In this document: piece after piece, positions 19,192-32,079 of the stretch
How positions within the stretch are numbered: the stretch's first letter is position 1
Layout of the letters: the number at the start of each line of letters is the position of its first letter
Source: Balanoglossus misakiensis
Taxonomy: Eukaryota; Hemichordata
DNA length: 64,000 bases
Assembly (NCBI GenBank): GCA_040954595.2
Contig: CM082596.2
Coordinates: 11,346,001-11,410,000 of the forward strand
Direction: 5' to 3'
The notes under the pieces: model-generated
Database searches by the model: none
Told to the model about the DNA's origin: nothing
The model's input: only the letters and a program-made list of their open reading frames with translations
Position numbers and translations under genes: made by a program

Positions 19192-19751
19192 CGATTTCCT
19201 ATTTTTTATGCATTTTTTTGTATTTTTCCATGTTATTGGTAACAAGTCTTTGAAATTTAGTATGAAGCTTCCTAATGGTTGTCTAAGTAACCATAGTTTT
19301 ATTCAAATTGTTGCAAAATTTGCATATCTATAATTTTGAGCAATAGTTGCCATTTTTGGTCAAAAAATGTTTTTCTTTAAAACCTCATGCCAGATTGCTT
19401 TGCAATTTGGTAGGCATATTCGTAGGGGTAACCTAAATAATATGTTGTAAAAAAATGTGATATTTGCATAAATGTGTTATCGGGGAAACTTTTGCAATTT
19501 TTGTCAAAAATTGTTTTCTCTGAAACCGCTTGTCCTATTGCATTGAACTTTGGCAGCATGTTCCTTGTAGTGATTGAAGTAAGATATTGTACAATTTTGG
19601 TTTGTTGAACATGGAAGAAATTTGTCACAGTGATGTTCTGTTGACCAACTGAGATTTTTACCACTCAACCCTGACTGCACAAATCTGTTTAAAGTATATG
19701 TAGTAAATATTAACTGTACACAATTTATATCACTTTCTCTTCTGTGCACAG

Positions 19752-19869
19752 ATTTGAATCCGTGTCAGCCCAACCCTTGTCTAAACAGTGGATTCTGCCA
19801 GCAAGTGTCCTGCACCGAGTTCAGATGCCAGAGTCCGCGCTGTTTTGATCGGAACCACGTGCGCTGAAC
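19752..19869 (+). pseudogene. EGF-like exon 9 copy, short unit 1
   Basis: Copy of the 18243-type exon with the same Cys-to-Ser change and extra C before the donor. Confidence 0.82.
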
Positions 19870-20313
19870 GTAAGCAAACCAGTGTCAGATTTCCCGCACA
19901 AAGTAGAAATCGCTGGGCTTTGTCATTGATATTGTCTCAATAAAGTTGCCTGTGATTGTGCAGCTAACCAAGAGACTTATATGCACTACCGTAGCCATGA
20001 TGAATATTTTCATTGACTCAAATGCTCATCAGTGTGTTGCTATTTTTCCAACCGTAAATTGAAACATCAGAAAGTTATGACATCAACTACCCCCACCCCC
20101 ACCCCACCCCACCCCCAACTAGTAAATATTATAAGATGCTGTAATTATGATATAGATGGTAGCACCAAGCTTGGATCAAGTGGTCTTCATTATCCTTCAC
20201 ACATGAACATGATCACACGGATGTGCAATCTTCTGACAGTCTGCTACAGATTTCACTTCCCACTCAAGTGTGTAAGACCCTAATGTGATACTTTTCATTT
20301 CTCTCACCCTTAG

Positions 20314-20436
20314 CGATCAACCAGTGTCTTCTAAACCCATGTCTGAATAACGGAGTGTATCAGCCACTTCAAGGCTCCTGCTCAATCTACACCTGCAACT
20401 GTCCAACCTGCTACACTGGGCAAACATGTGTTACAT
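20314..20436 (+). CDS. EGF-like exon 10 copy, short unit 1
   Basis: Open 123-bp copy of the 18805-type exon, with Tyr for Cys 3 and intact splice sites. Confidence 0.85.
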
Positions 20437-21256
20437 GTAAGTCACAAGTTTTTAGGTCCCATTGGTATGTACCATGGTACCTTATGGGATTGGTTACGTC
20501 TGTATGTATGGATGGATGGATGGATGTTTGTTCAAATGAAGATGTCATTGCCAAAAATATGCAAATTAGCTGGGAAAATGTGAAATTGGTCAAAACTCAA
20601 AAACTGGACAACCACTGGTCATATTGATTTGAAAATTGGTATGCATTAACCTTATATCAACCTCATACAATCCTGTATGTTTTGAGCTAATATTATCGAT
20701 TTCCTATTTTTTATGCATTTTTTTGTATTTTTCCATGTTATTGGTAAAAAGTCTTTGAAATTTAGTATGAAGCTTCCTAATGGTTGTCTAAGTAACCATA
20801 GTTTTATTCAAATTGTTGCAAAATTTGCATATCTATAATTTTGAGTAATAGTTGCCATTTTTGGTCAAAAAATGTTTGTCTTTAAAACCTCATGCCAGAT
20901 TGCTTTGCAATTTGGTAGGCATATTCGTAGGGGTAACCTAAATAATATGTTGTAAAAAAATGTGATATTTGCATAAATGTGTTATCGGGGAAACTTTTGC
21001 AATTTTTGTCAAAAATTGTTTTCTCTGAAACCGCTTGTCCTATTGCATTGAACTTTGGCAGCATGTTCCTTGTAGTGATTGAAGTAAGATATTGTACAAT
21101 TTTGGTTTGTTGAACATGGAAGAAATTTGTCACAGTGATGTTCTGTTGACCAACTGAGATTTTTACCACTCAACCCTGACTGCACAAATCTGTTTAAAGT
21201 ATATGTAGTAAATATTAACTGTACACAATTTATATCACTTTCTCTTCTGTGCACAG

Positions 21257-21374
21257 ATTTGAATCCGTGTCAGCCCAACCCTTGTCTAAACAGTGGATTC
21301 TGCCAGCAAGTGTCCTGCACCGAGTTCAGATGCCAGAGTCCGCGCTGTTTTGATCGGAACCACGTGCGCTGAAC
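21257..21374 (+). pseudogene. EGF-like exon 9 copy, short unit 2
   Basis: Copy of the 18243-type exon with the same lesions. Confidence 0.82.
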
Positions 21375-21818
21375 GTAAGCAAACCAGTGTCAGATTTCCC
21401 GTACAAAGTAGAAATCGCTGGGCTTTGTCATTGATATTGTCTCAATAAAGTTGCCTGTGATTGTGCAGCTAACCAAGAGACTTATATGCACTACCGTAGC
21501 CATGATGAATATTTTCATTGACTCAAATGCTCATCAGTGTGTTGCTATTTTTCCAACCGTAAATTGAAACATCAGAAAGTTATGACATCAACTACCCCCA
21601 CCCCCACCCCACCCCACCCCCAACTAGTAAATATTATAAGATGCTGTAATTATGATATAGATGGTAGCACCAAGCTTGGATCAAGTGGTCTTCATTATCC
21701 TTCACACATGAACATGATCACACGGATGTGCAATCTTCTGACAGTCTGCTACAGATTTCACTTCCCACTCAAGTGTGTAAGACCCTAATGTGATACTTTT
21801 CATTTCTCTCACCCTTAG

Positions 21819-21941
21819 CGATCAACCAGTGTCTTCTAAACCCATGTCTGAATAACGGAGTGTATCAGCCACTTCAAGGCTCCTGCTCAATCTACACCTG
21901 CAACTGTCCAACCTGCTACACTGGGCAAACATGTGTTACAT
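21819..21941 (+). CDS. EGF-like exon 10 copy, short unit 2
   Basis: Open 123-bp copy of the 18805-type exon. Confidence 0.85.
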
Positions 21942-22761
21942 GTAAGTCACAAGTTTTTAGGTCCCATTGGTATGTACCATGGTACCTTATGGGATTGGTT
22001 ACGTCTGTATGTATGGATGGATGGATGGATGTTTGTTCAAATGAAGATGTCATTGCCAAAAATATGCAAATTAGCTGGGAAAATGTGAAATTGGTCAAAA
22101 CTCAAAAACTGGACAACCACTGGTCATATTGATTTGAAAATTGGTATGCATTAACCTTATATCAACCTCATACAATCCTGTATGTTTTGAGCTAATATTA
22201 TCGATTTCCTATTTTTTATGCATTTTTTTGTATTTTTCCATGTTATTGGTAAAAAGTCTTTGAAATTTAGTATGAAGCTTCCTAATGGTTGTCTAAGTAA
22301 CCATAGTTTTATTCAAATTGTTGCAAAATTTGCATATCTATAATTTTGAGTAATAGTTGCCATTTTTGGTCAAAAAATGTTTGTCTTTAAAACCTCATGC
22401 CAGATTGCTTTGCAATTTGGTAGGCATATTCGTAGGGGTAACCTAAATAATATGTTGTAAAAAAATGTGATATTTGCATAAATGTGTTATCGGGGAAACT
22501 TTTGCAATTTTTGTCAAAAATTGTTTTCTCTGAAACCGCTTGTCCTATTGCATTGAACTTTGGCAGCATGTTCCTTGTAGTGATTGAAGTAAGATATTGT
22601 ACAATTTTGGTTTGTTGAACATGGAAGAAATTTGTCACAGTGATGTTCTGTTGACCAACTGAGATTTTTACCACTCAACCCTGACTGCACAAATCTGTTT
22701 AAAGTATATGTAGTAAATATTAACTGTACACAATTTATATCACTTTCTCTTCTGTGCACAG

Positions 22762-22879
22762 ATTTGAATCCGTGTCAGCCCAACCCTTGTCTAAACAGTG
22801 GATTCTGCCAGCAAGTGTCCTGCACCGAGTTCAGATGCCAGAGTCCGCGCTGTTTTGATCGGAACCACGTGCGCTGAAC
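22762..22879 (+). pseudogene. EGF-like exon 9 copy, short unit 3
   Basis: Copy of the 18243-type exon with the same lesions. Confidence 0.82.
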
Positions 22880-23323
22880 GTAAGCAAACCAGTGTCAGAT
22901 TTCCCGTACAAAGTAGAAATCGCTGGGCTTTGTCATTGATATTGTCTCAATAAAGTTGCCTGTGATTGTGCAGCTAACCAAGAGACTTATATGCACTACC
23001 GTAGCCATGATGAATATTTTCATTGACTCAAATGCTCATCAGTGTGTTGCTATTTTTCCAACCGTAAATTGAAACATCAGAAAGTTATGACATCAACTAC
23101 CCCCACCCCCACCCCACCCCACCCCCAACTAGTAAATATTATAAGATGCTGTAATTATGATATAGATGGTAGCACCAAGCTTGGATCAAGTGGTCTTCAT
23201 TATCCTTCACACATGAACATGATCACACGGATGTGCAATCTTCTGACAGTCTGCTACAGATTTCACTTCCCACTCAAGTGTGTAAGACCCTAATGTGATA
23301 CTTTTCATTTCTCTCACCCTTAG

Positions 23324-23446
23324 CGATCAACCAGTGTCTTCTAAACCCATGTCTGAATAACGGAGTGTATCAGCCACTTCAAGGCTCCTGCTCAATCTAC
23401 ACCTGCAACTGTCCAACCTGCTACACTGGGCAAACATGTGTTACAT
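23324..23446 (+). CDS. EGF-like exon 10 copy, short unit 3
   Basis: Open 123-bp copy of the 18805-type exon. Confidence 0.85.
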
Positions 23447-25286
23447 GTAAGTCACAAGTTTTTAGGTCCCATTGGTATGTACCATGGTACCTTATGGGAT
23501 TGGTTACGTCTGTATGTATGGATGGATGGATGGATGTTTGTTCAAATGAAGATGTCATTGCCAAAAATATGCAAATTAGCTGGGAAAATGTGAAATTGGT
23601 CAAAACTCAAAAACTGGACAACCACTGGTCATATTGATTTGAAAATTGGTATGCATTAACCTTATATCAACCTCATACAATCCTGTATGTTTTGAGCTAA
23701 TATTATCGATTTCCTATTTTTTATGCATTTTTTTGTATTTTTCCATGTTATTGGTAAAAAGTCTTTGAAATTTAGTATGAAGCTTCCTAATGGTTGTCTA
23801 AGTAACCATAGTTTTATTCAAATTGTTGCAAAATTTGCATATCTATAATTTTGAGTAATAGTTGCCATTTTTGGTCAAAAAATGTTTTTCTTTAAAACCT
23901 CATGCCAGATTGCTTTGCAATTTGGTAGGCATATTCGTAGGGGTAACCTAAATAATATGTTGTAAAAAAATGTGATATTTGCATAAATGTGTTATCGGGG
24001 AAACTTTTGCAATTTTTGTCAAAAATTGTTTTCTCTGAAACCGCTTGTCCTATTGCATTGAACTTTGGCAGCATGTTCCTTGTAGTGATTGAAGTAAGAT
24101 ATTGTACAATTTTGGTGATATTTGCATATTTGTGTTTTTGCCACATTTGAACAAATATTTTCTGTGAAACTGCTTGTTGGATTGCTTTGAAATTAGTTTT
24201 TTCTCTGATTGCTTTGAAATTTAGGATATAATTTCATAACACATACCTGTATATGTGCAACTTTTATTCAATTCTGAGATCAGAAAGATTAAATATTTAG
24301 CGAGTTTTTTTGGTAAGTTTCTTTGTTTTTGGTTAGCAAATCTTCTCCTAAACAAATTGTCCAGTTATTTCTAAAGTTACTATTTACAAGGAGTTGTTAC
24401 CTCAAACAAAGACATGTTTACATAACTTAAATAGGCCAGCTGTTACAGAGACCACCAGCTATCAAATTTTAATTACCAGTGGCAGGTCAGTGTGTGTCTG
24501 TTCCAGGACTGACTGAAAGAAGTTGCTTCGCATGTGTGTTTGTACAGACAATTTTTGGTCAATTTTTTTTCTAGCACCACTTGTAAGACTGCCAGGACAC
24601 ATGACAGTTTATTGGGCATGTTCCTTGTTAATGTTTTTACATTCCATATTTCTACATGGTCAGATCATATCTGCTTGCAAATGTCACCTGTAATTTTTAT
24701 TCTGGTATGTCACTGTTTCCGCATAATCCTCAAATGTCATCAGATATCCGAATGTGATGAAAACAGTGTTTTTTGAGTGTTTTTTAAATGACCTTTTGGG
24801 TTAAAAGTGGCAAAAATGGCAATTTTGTCTTGAAAGGGGTCAATAAGACTGACTTTTTTTGGAATTAGCACCATATTTTACATTGAATGGACTAGTCTAG
24901 GACTTTCCTTACCAAAAATTCTGTTTAATCTTCTGTAACATGTATACTAGTATACATGTAGCTGCCTGATAGTTTGCCCTGTGTGTGTAATTGCTGAGTG
25001 ACATAACGCATTCTGTGATTGGTGCAGTCACGTAACCACCAATCAGATCGCTTGTTGTAAGGAGAACTGCACGACCTTTGACCGCATTAGCATACCTGAT
25101 TTTTAGGGCTCGATATTACCTCTGAGGACGCAATATTTAAGTTGAAGTTTTTTTTCTTTTATCATATTAGAGCAAGAAGACTTGTTTTTTATGTAAAAGA
25201 AATAGACCCTAATATACAGAGTGCATTTTGAAACGATAGGCAGGTCCGGCCCATAGCCTAATTCTTCATTTTTCTGTCATGCGTAG

Positions 25287-25402
25287 GAATTGATCAGTGC
25301 TAACAACCCATGTCAAAATGGCAGCACTTGCCAACCCTAACCTCGTGTGTGGCATTGACGTGCACCTGCCAAGGATGCTATACTGGGAGCGCTGTGAAAA
25401 TT
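25287..25402 (+). pseudogene. EGF-like exon 1, frameshifted (unit B)
   Basis: Same 116-bp exon and same three losses as at 1581-1696. Confidence 0.75.
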
Positions 25403-25795
25403 GTCAGTCAGTTTCTTTTGTCAAATTAATCAATATGTGTGGGACTGTTATACATGTATATAAAACAGAATACTGTGATGGAAAATTCTATAACTTAATG
25501 TTTCAGTGGATATATGACTTAAAGTTAGCAGGATGCAGTGAATTCAACAGAAAGTGTAATTTCCTCTTGTGTGAGCTCTGTGCGACTGTGCCAATGAAAA
25601 TCTCACCACAAACAAAAATGACAGGTATACACTGTATATTAGCAGCTTTGTCTCTGTAATAGCCATAGTGTTTTGAAGTTGAAAACTTGCAAAGTGTGCA
25701 GTTTTATTCACACTACAAAGGAAACATTGTTGAAACGGATTATCTGTGTACATTGTCAAACTGTACACTTGTCGTGAGATTTATTCTCAATTATA

Positions 25796-26873
25796 TTATA
25801 TCATGCTACCGTCCGCAATTCTGATTGGACGAGAGCTAAATCCAGCGATGCTAAAATACTCAATAATGCACTGCTGGCAGTGGTAAAACGGGCTTTCTGT
25901 TTGCCACATGGGTTTGTTCTTTAGGTTGTTGTATGTGTTTACACTCAGCATGTTTATTGTAGAACCAGGGTCGATCAGTGAGGCAACTGCTGTTTGTTCT
26001 ATTTGCACTGTTACTCGAGGCCTCCTGCCATTTGATTGTTGTGCAGTGAAGCAGTATTCATCTCCCGAGCTGTCTTCCACTTTATGCACAGCTTTGACAG
26101 TTTCATCCTTGTCTACCCTATTTGCCTTGCCTTTTGATCGGCAGCATTTGGCAAAATGGTTATGTTTGCCACACTTCCTGCATGACTTGCCTTTAGCTGG
26201 ACATACTGAGTCATGTGGATAGGTGCCACCACAATAATAACAAGTGGACGGTCCTTTCGCTGGCTGCTGATGAGCTCTCTTTTGTTTATTTGGTTTCGGG
26301 CGTTGGTGGCGCTGTTTTCTGACCGCATTCACTGATGCCGTATCTGCACCATTATTTTGGGTTTTCTCCTCAATCCCACTAGCCTGAACCTCTGATACCT
26401 CAAATGAATGGCTGTACTCAGTATATTCTCTAGTGTCGTCTCCTCCCGAAGAGCACGACGTCTGAGACGGGCTGATGTGAATCCTCGTATGATTTGTGAT
26501 TTGACCTCTTGATCCTTTTTGGTGAAGTCACATATGTTTCTGCTAGGTGTTGCAAACAAGTGTGATAGGCATCAATCGATTCGCCGTTGTTTTGTATGGT
26601 GTCTCTGAAGATGAATCGTTCGTATTCAATGTTCCGTTTGGGTGAGAAGTACGACGTAAGCTTTAATTTGGCTGTTTCACAGCTCGTTCCTGTATCTGGT
26701 AGAGTATCAAAGAAGTCGGAAACTTCCTCACCTGCCCAGTGCAATAGCAGTGCACGTTGTGGCTTGTCATCTGTAATGTTGAATGCGACAAATGCGTTTT
26801 CTACTCTAGCCATGTACTTTTTCCATCTCGTACTGGTGGTTGTCGGGTCTGAATGAACAGGAAAACTCGGCAT
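25796..26873 (-). pseudogene. gag: Ty3/gypsy gag-pro fragment (unit B)
   Basis: Copy of 2090-3167 with the same two frameshifts and the same truncation inside protease. Small differences include His for Arg in the capsid-like part (CLQHLAE) and IADGS for IAEGS at the truncated end. The LTR copy is at 26917-27088. Confidence 0.88.
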
Positions 26874-26904
26874 TGATGGCTAGCTGATTCTCCATGTTCT
26901 CCGT

Positions 26905-27088
26905 CCTCGTCGCCAAATATAGAATCGTGGGTGGGCAATAATGACAACACGAGACACCAAGTCCGGCATGTAAGAGTGAGAGTGCCTAGCCACGTTCACA
27001 CACTTTATTCATAATGACCCGAATGTTGCATTACGTCATTTTACAGAATGTATAAAGTATAGATGCTCACTAGTGTTTGGACACTACA
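26905..27088 (-). mobile_element. Gypsy 5' LTR and primer-binding-like site (unit B)
   Basis: Copy of 3199-3382; TGTAGTGTCC starts at 27088 on the minus strand. Confidence 0.7.
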
Positions 27089-27289
27089 ATATACATGTGA
27101 CTGCAGTGTCTTTCCAATCATGAATTTGCAAGGTGTCCTTCGGAGAAAATCTTCTGATTCTCTTTTCTGATTTGCTTTGCATATTTAACTTAATGATCTA
27201 ATGTGTTGGAATTCCCTGTCTCAAATTTTTGATGATCAGTCTCTGCCCCATTGCTCATCGTCCCAACTTTCTTGTGTATTGAAAACCAG

Positions 27290-27412
27290 GAATCAACCAA
27301 TGTGATCCCAATCTGTGCTTGAAGAGTGGTTTCTGCCAGATGACATCTGGATCATGTGAACTGTACACATGTTTCTGTCAGAATTGTTACACTGGTGACC
27401 TTTGTGAACAAA
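27290..27412 (+). CDS. EGF-like exon 2, intact (unit B)
   Basis: 123-bp open copy of 3584-3706. One change, GAT to AAT, turns D-P-D-L-C into D-P-N-L-C. Splice sites are unchanged. Confidence 0.88.
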
Positions 27413-29447
27413 GTAAGTTTTGATTTATTGTCTTGGGTTAATAATTTATACAGTTCAAAGTATCACCATTTCTTTCAATATGTAGATTTTTTTGTTTTTC
27501 TCTACAAGTCTAATCAAGATCTGCATGAAAATTTGTGTCGCTGTCACCGAACCTAGCTAGTCCATACAACCAACAGTATGAATCACCACCTCATACTGGG
27601 CGTAGCCATAGGCCCTAACCCTAATAGTTACGTACTTATGAGCATTTATGTTATATATAGTTCAAAGGTCACCAAGGTCATCTGACATTGCGGCGAAATG
27701 ATTTGGTCCAATAGTTGTACCTGTCCACCAAAAATCAGCTCCCTAGGTGTATTAGTTAGCGTAGAAATAGATATGTGTTTTTCAAGGTGGGTCAAAGGTC
27801 AAGGGGTCACCCGAAATTTGGCTTCTCATTTCGGCCCCTTGGTCAGTCCCTGTTCACTCCATAAATGGAGACGTGTTCTGCGCAACCGCAGTACGTGTAA
27901 CCTCGTGAACTCAGATGTGCACATGCGTACAGCAGACCCTATTGACCAATGCAGACTAAATCTAATAGAATTACTACATGTAGTATATCGTGTATAATAC
28001 ACACGTTTGGCAATATTGCAGTTTGAGTGTTAGATGCAGACGTGTATACCCGATCTAAATTTCCGACCTACACATGTACATGTATCACTGTTCACATGTA
28101 CATACACCGTAACTGCGTTCTGAAAATGACATGGTATTTTCAAAATGTTACCCCAGATTACCCCATCATGAAACTCACACCCATTGTCCAGCAGTAGTTA
28201 GTTGACTATCCTATTCACTCAAAACAAAAAGAACGGGTGTGAAAAAGTCACTAAAACAGCATTGATACAGAGGTGTATAACACTGTCCATGATTTCAAGA
28301 GAAAAACATGAACGCAGCCCAGGCAGATCGGTCACTGTATGTGGCGATATCTTTCTAAGTATTTCACTCAACTTGTACAGACGATGCCATGCTGTCTTCT
28401 GGAATGTGCTGGTAACGTCACACATCGAAACATATTGATGATGCCCTTCCCTGCGGCTCGGGCATCATGAATATTATTAAGGTCAAAGATCACCATCCCT
28501 TGTGCAGGCAAAAGATCATGATATTGCCCTCGCTAACATGTGTTATTATTTAAATACGATGTTGTCATAGCTTTACTATGCAGGTATAGTAAAGCATATG
28601 CCTTGGTCCAGACCCCCCCCCCCCCCATGGTCAATGAAAAAATATGAAATATAATGATCAAAAATCTTCTTCTCAAAATCGGCATACCCTAATTTGAAAA
28701 TTTCGCCCTTATATGGTCATCAGGTCACTTGACTAATTTAACATTCACGGACGTACTGCACCAGATCTCATTGGCCTGCATCATTGTGCCAAATTTGAGA
28801 ATTGTAGGTTTAGCCGTTTTCAAGATCATAGTGGCCGATGAAAGTGCCCAAGAAGAAGAAAAATGCCAGCAATACCAAAAGGGGCCCCGCTCATAGGGGC
28901 TTGGGCCCCCAAAAACGCCAGTAATACCAATAGGGGCCCGCCCATAGGGGCTTGGGCCCCTAATAAGTCAGTTGTAAAGTTATTACTGAGCTTGAATTTC
29001 ACTAGCGCCTAAAAGTAAACAAAAACTGATGGTCAAAGTATCACAAGCTTTATTTTGGTTTGATGTAGGATGTAATATGCTTATAGCACACTGCCAAATT
29101 AATGTCAACCAATAAGACCGGTAGGATATGATCGAAAACCACACGTATTAATGTGTAAAAGGCCGAACTTCCCAATAAATTTGGGTAGCCGACTACAGAA
29201 AGAGTCGAACCGATGCATGAACTGAAGTATCAAGACACATGGACTATTATTTATTGTTTCAGCAATTTGACTTAAATTTATAATTTCCTATGGCAGTTTT
29301 TGCCGACAAGAATCAATGCCCGACCAAACAAAATGGACATTTTCACATGATCGTTACTGAGGTCACAAGTTAGCCAAGCCCTCATACACGCGCTATTCGG
29401 AAGTATCGGTGATCTGTTTATGTGTTTAGCTAAGGTGGTAAACTGTT

Positions 29448-32078
29448 CATCAATCAATCAATCAGTCAATCAAAAGGACTTATAGAGCACCAAACTCCAC
29501 TGCAATAGTGTTCAATAGCGCTTTACAATGTAAAGTTACTGTTAATAGGCTCTGTTAAACAGATAAGTCTTGATGTGTTTCTTGAAACTGTCAAGGCTAG
29601 GTGACTGGTATACTTCTATTGGGACATTGTTCCAAATGAGTGGGGCGATATACGAAAAAGCATGATCGCCGTACGTTTTCTTCTTACTCCATGGTACATG
29701 AAGTAGAAATTTGTCATTTGATCGAAGAAGTCTTGTTGAAGTTTTCAGATGGATTAAGTCAGTGATGTAAGCTGGTGCTGTGTTGTTTAATGCCTTATAT
29801 GTCATAAGCAAGATCTTGTATTGGATTCTATAGTGTACAGGCAGCCAATGTAAATCCATGAGAACAAGAGTAATATGATCCGTTTTACGGGTACGAGAAA
29901 CGATCCTGGCTGCAGAATTCAGGGCATGCTGTAGCGGTTGAATGCATGATGATGGTAAACCACAGAGTAGTGCATTACAGTAGTCCAGTTTTGATGTGAT
30001 TAGAGCATGAACCAGCATCTGGCAAACTTCCTTAGTGAGGTAACGGCGAATGTGGCTGATTTGACGCAGATGGAAGAAAATTGACTTGCAAATTGCATTA
30101 ATGTGCTTATTGAAAGTGTAATTGTCGTCGAATGTCACACCTATATTCCGTGCAGAATTCACAATTTGAACACAACATGATCCAATGCTCATGTGGTTTA
30201 TGGGACGAGGCGAGCGGTTGAACTGAGACCTTATCAGGAGTACCTCGGGTTTGCCACCATTGAGTTGAAGTTTATTATGTGTCATCCAGGTTTTTATTTC
30301 GTGAACTGCCCTTTCCATCTTGTCTAATGTACTATCCAGTGCCATACAAATATCGTTGTTGACTTTAGTAAGTGCTGTTTCGGTACTGTGATCCTTTCGG
30401 TACGCTGACTGCAGTGGTTCTTGTAGTGAGTTGGTAGTCAAATATGATGTCAGTTGTTGTGCTACAATCTTCCCGATTACTTTTGACAGGAAGGTTAGGT
30501 TTGAAACAGGTCTATAGTTCTTGAAAATGTTTTTGTCGAGCGAAGGTTTCTTGAGTACATTGGTGTGATGACTGCTATTTTAAGTTATTCAGGAACAGTT
30601 CCAGTTTTGAGTGACAAATTGATAATTGTGGCTATGATAGTGAGCAGATTACCAAGACATTGCTTAACAAGTGCTGTAGGGATGAGATCAAGTACACGTG
30701 TTTTAGATGGAGAGCCAGAGATAACTTTGCTGATTTCTTCGTCTTTAGCTGTGTGGAATTCAGGAAGTGTTGATGAGACTGCTGGGTGCAGAAATTGGTA
30801 ATCTTTTGAAGTAGGGTTTACCATGTCAAGGCTGGAACGGATAGACGTGATTTTAGTGATGAAATATTTACTGAATGAATCTGCTAAGTCTATTTTCGCA
30901 GTATGGTCAGGTAGAGTCTTTTCTTGTTGCTTGCCAGCCATGGTTGATATGATTTGAAATAGTGACTTCTGGTTACCATACTTTTCCTCAATTAGATGTG
31001 AGAAGTATGACTTTTTGGCAGCTCTGATTAAGTGATTGACATTTCTGCACTCATGTTGATATATCTCACGATGAATCTCCAGCTTAGTTTTTCGCCACAG
31101 ATGTTCAGCCTTCCGTCTATTCTTTTTTGCAATGTCGATTTCATGAGTATACCATTTGGTACCTGGACGTATGATCACTGTACGCTTTTGAAGTGGTGCG
31201 TGGGCTTGAAGAACTTCACTGACGTGTTGGTTATAAGCTGATATGGCTGAGGAGAGGTCATTTGGAGGCTAGGACATTTGATGTATTTTGTCGAGATCAT
31301 GGCTGAAACTATCAATTGAAATGGCAGATACGACGATAAGATATTTGACGTCTACTGTGTGTTGGTTTCGGAAGAGCAAGTTTTGCATTGACAGGATTGT
31401 GATCAGAGAGTTCCAAGCAGTCTACAGAGACACTCTTGATGTTAGACGCAGAGTTAGATAAGATGAGATCAAGAGTATGACCCTTTCTGTGTGTTGGTTG
31501 TTGGACCCATTGTTTCAGATTACAGGCGCTGATGATTCCATTGAATTTCTGTGTTACTGGATTCTTATCATCTTCTAGGTGAATATTGAAATCTCCTACG
31601 ATGAAGAGATTACTTGAGCAGGTGACATACTTCTCAAGTGTTGTACTGAACTCTTCCATGAACTGTGGTGCGGTGAATTTATTCTTAACTGATGGTGGTG
31701 GACGGTAGACAAGAATTATTTTCATGGAAAGTTTCTGGTGAAGAATAGTTGCTTCCGCTGTCTCAAAAGATTTAACAGAGAGAATAGGCTTCCAAGCTGT
31801 TAATTTTAGTGCTAGCTTATGAATTTAAGCTAAGTCTTCACCGATCTTGCCAACCTCAGGTAGATGTTTGACAGCATAGCCTGGTGGTGTACATTCAGCC
31901 ATTACGTGTTCGTCACCAGATTCCTTCAACCATGTTTCAGTGAGTACAAGAATATCAATGTCTTTATCTGTGATGTAGTCTGCAATGTCTAATGATTTGC
32001 ATCTAGCTGAGCGGACATTCCATGTAGAGAGTAGAAGTTCACACGTATTGTGGATAGGGTGGATCTTGAATACTGCAT
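29448..32078 (-). mobile_element. CR1/L2-like non-LTR element, RT core deleted (unit B)
   Basis: Copy of 6236-8880 with the same in-frame stop, frameshifts and missing RT catalytic core. Blocks are at 32091-31825 (endonuclease start, joined by chance to insertion sequence in an ORF reaching 32256), 31725-31312, 31178-30585 and 30441-29542. The unit B insertion sits at its 5' edge. Confidence 0.9.
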
Positions 32079-32079
32079 A

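Larger units (their letters stand above)
19192..20696 (+). repeat. Short tandem unit 1 (1,505 bp, deletion derivative)
   Basis: It consists of the first about 410 bases of the big unit joined directly to the last about 1,100 bases (equivalent to unit A 18093-19191). The junction lies near 19601, where ...CAATTTTGGT meets TTGTTGAACATGG, with about one T of overlap. It keeps two EGF exons: the damaged 18243-type (19752-19869) and the open 18805-type (20314-20436). Confidence 0.95.
20697..22201 (+). repeat. Short tandem unit 2 (1,505 bp)
   Basis: Same internal deletion junction as short unit 1 and the same length. It carries variants GTTTGTC (near 20876) and CCCGTAC (near 21399) that short unit 1 lacks at the equivalent sites. 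EGF exons lie at 21257-21374 (damaged) and 21819-21941 (open). Confidence 0.95.
22202..23706 (+). repeat. Short tandem unit 3 (1,505 bp)
   Basis: It shares both private variants of short unit 2 and has the same length; I saw no difference between them at the sites compared. EGF exons lie at 22762-22879 (damaged) and 23324-23446 (open). The following unit B begins with the full-length leader, without the junction. Confidence 0.95.

Noticed and set aside
19192-23706. CRISPR-like or satellite array reading of the short units
   Set aside because: Units are 1.5 kb, contain EGF exons, and are explained as a deletion product of the large unit.
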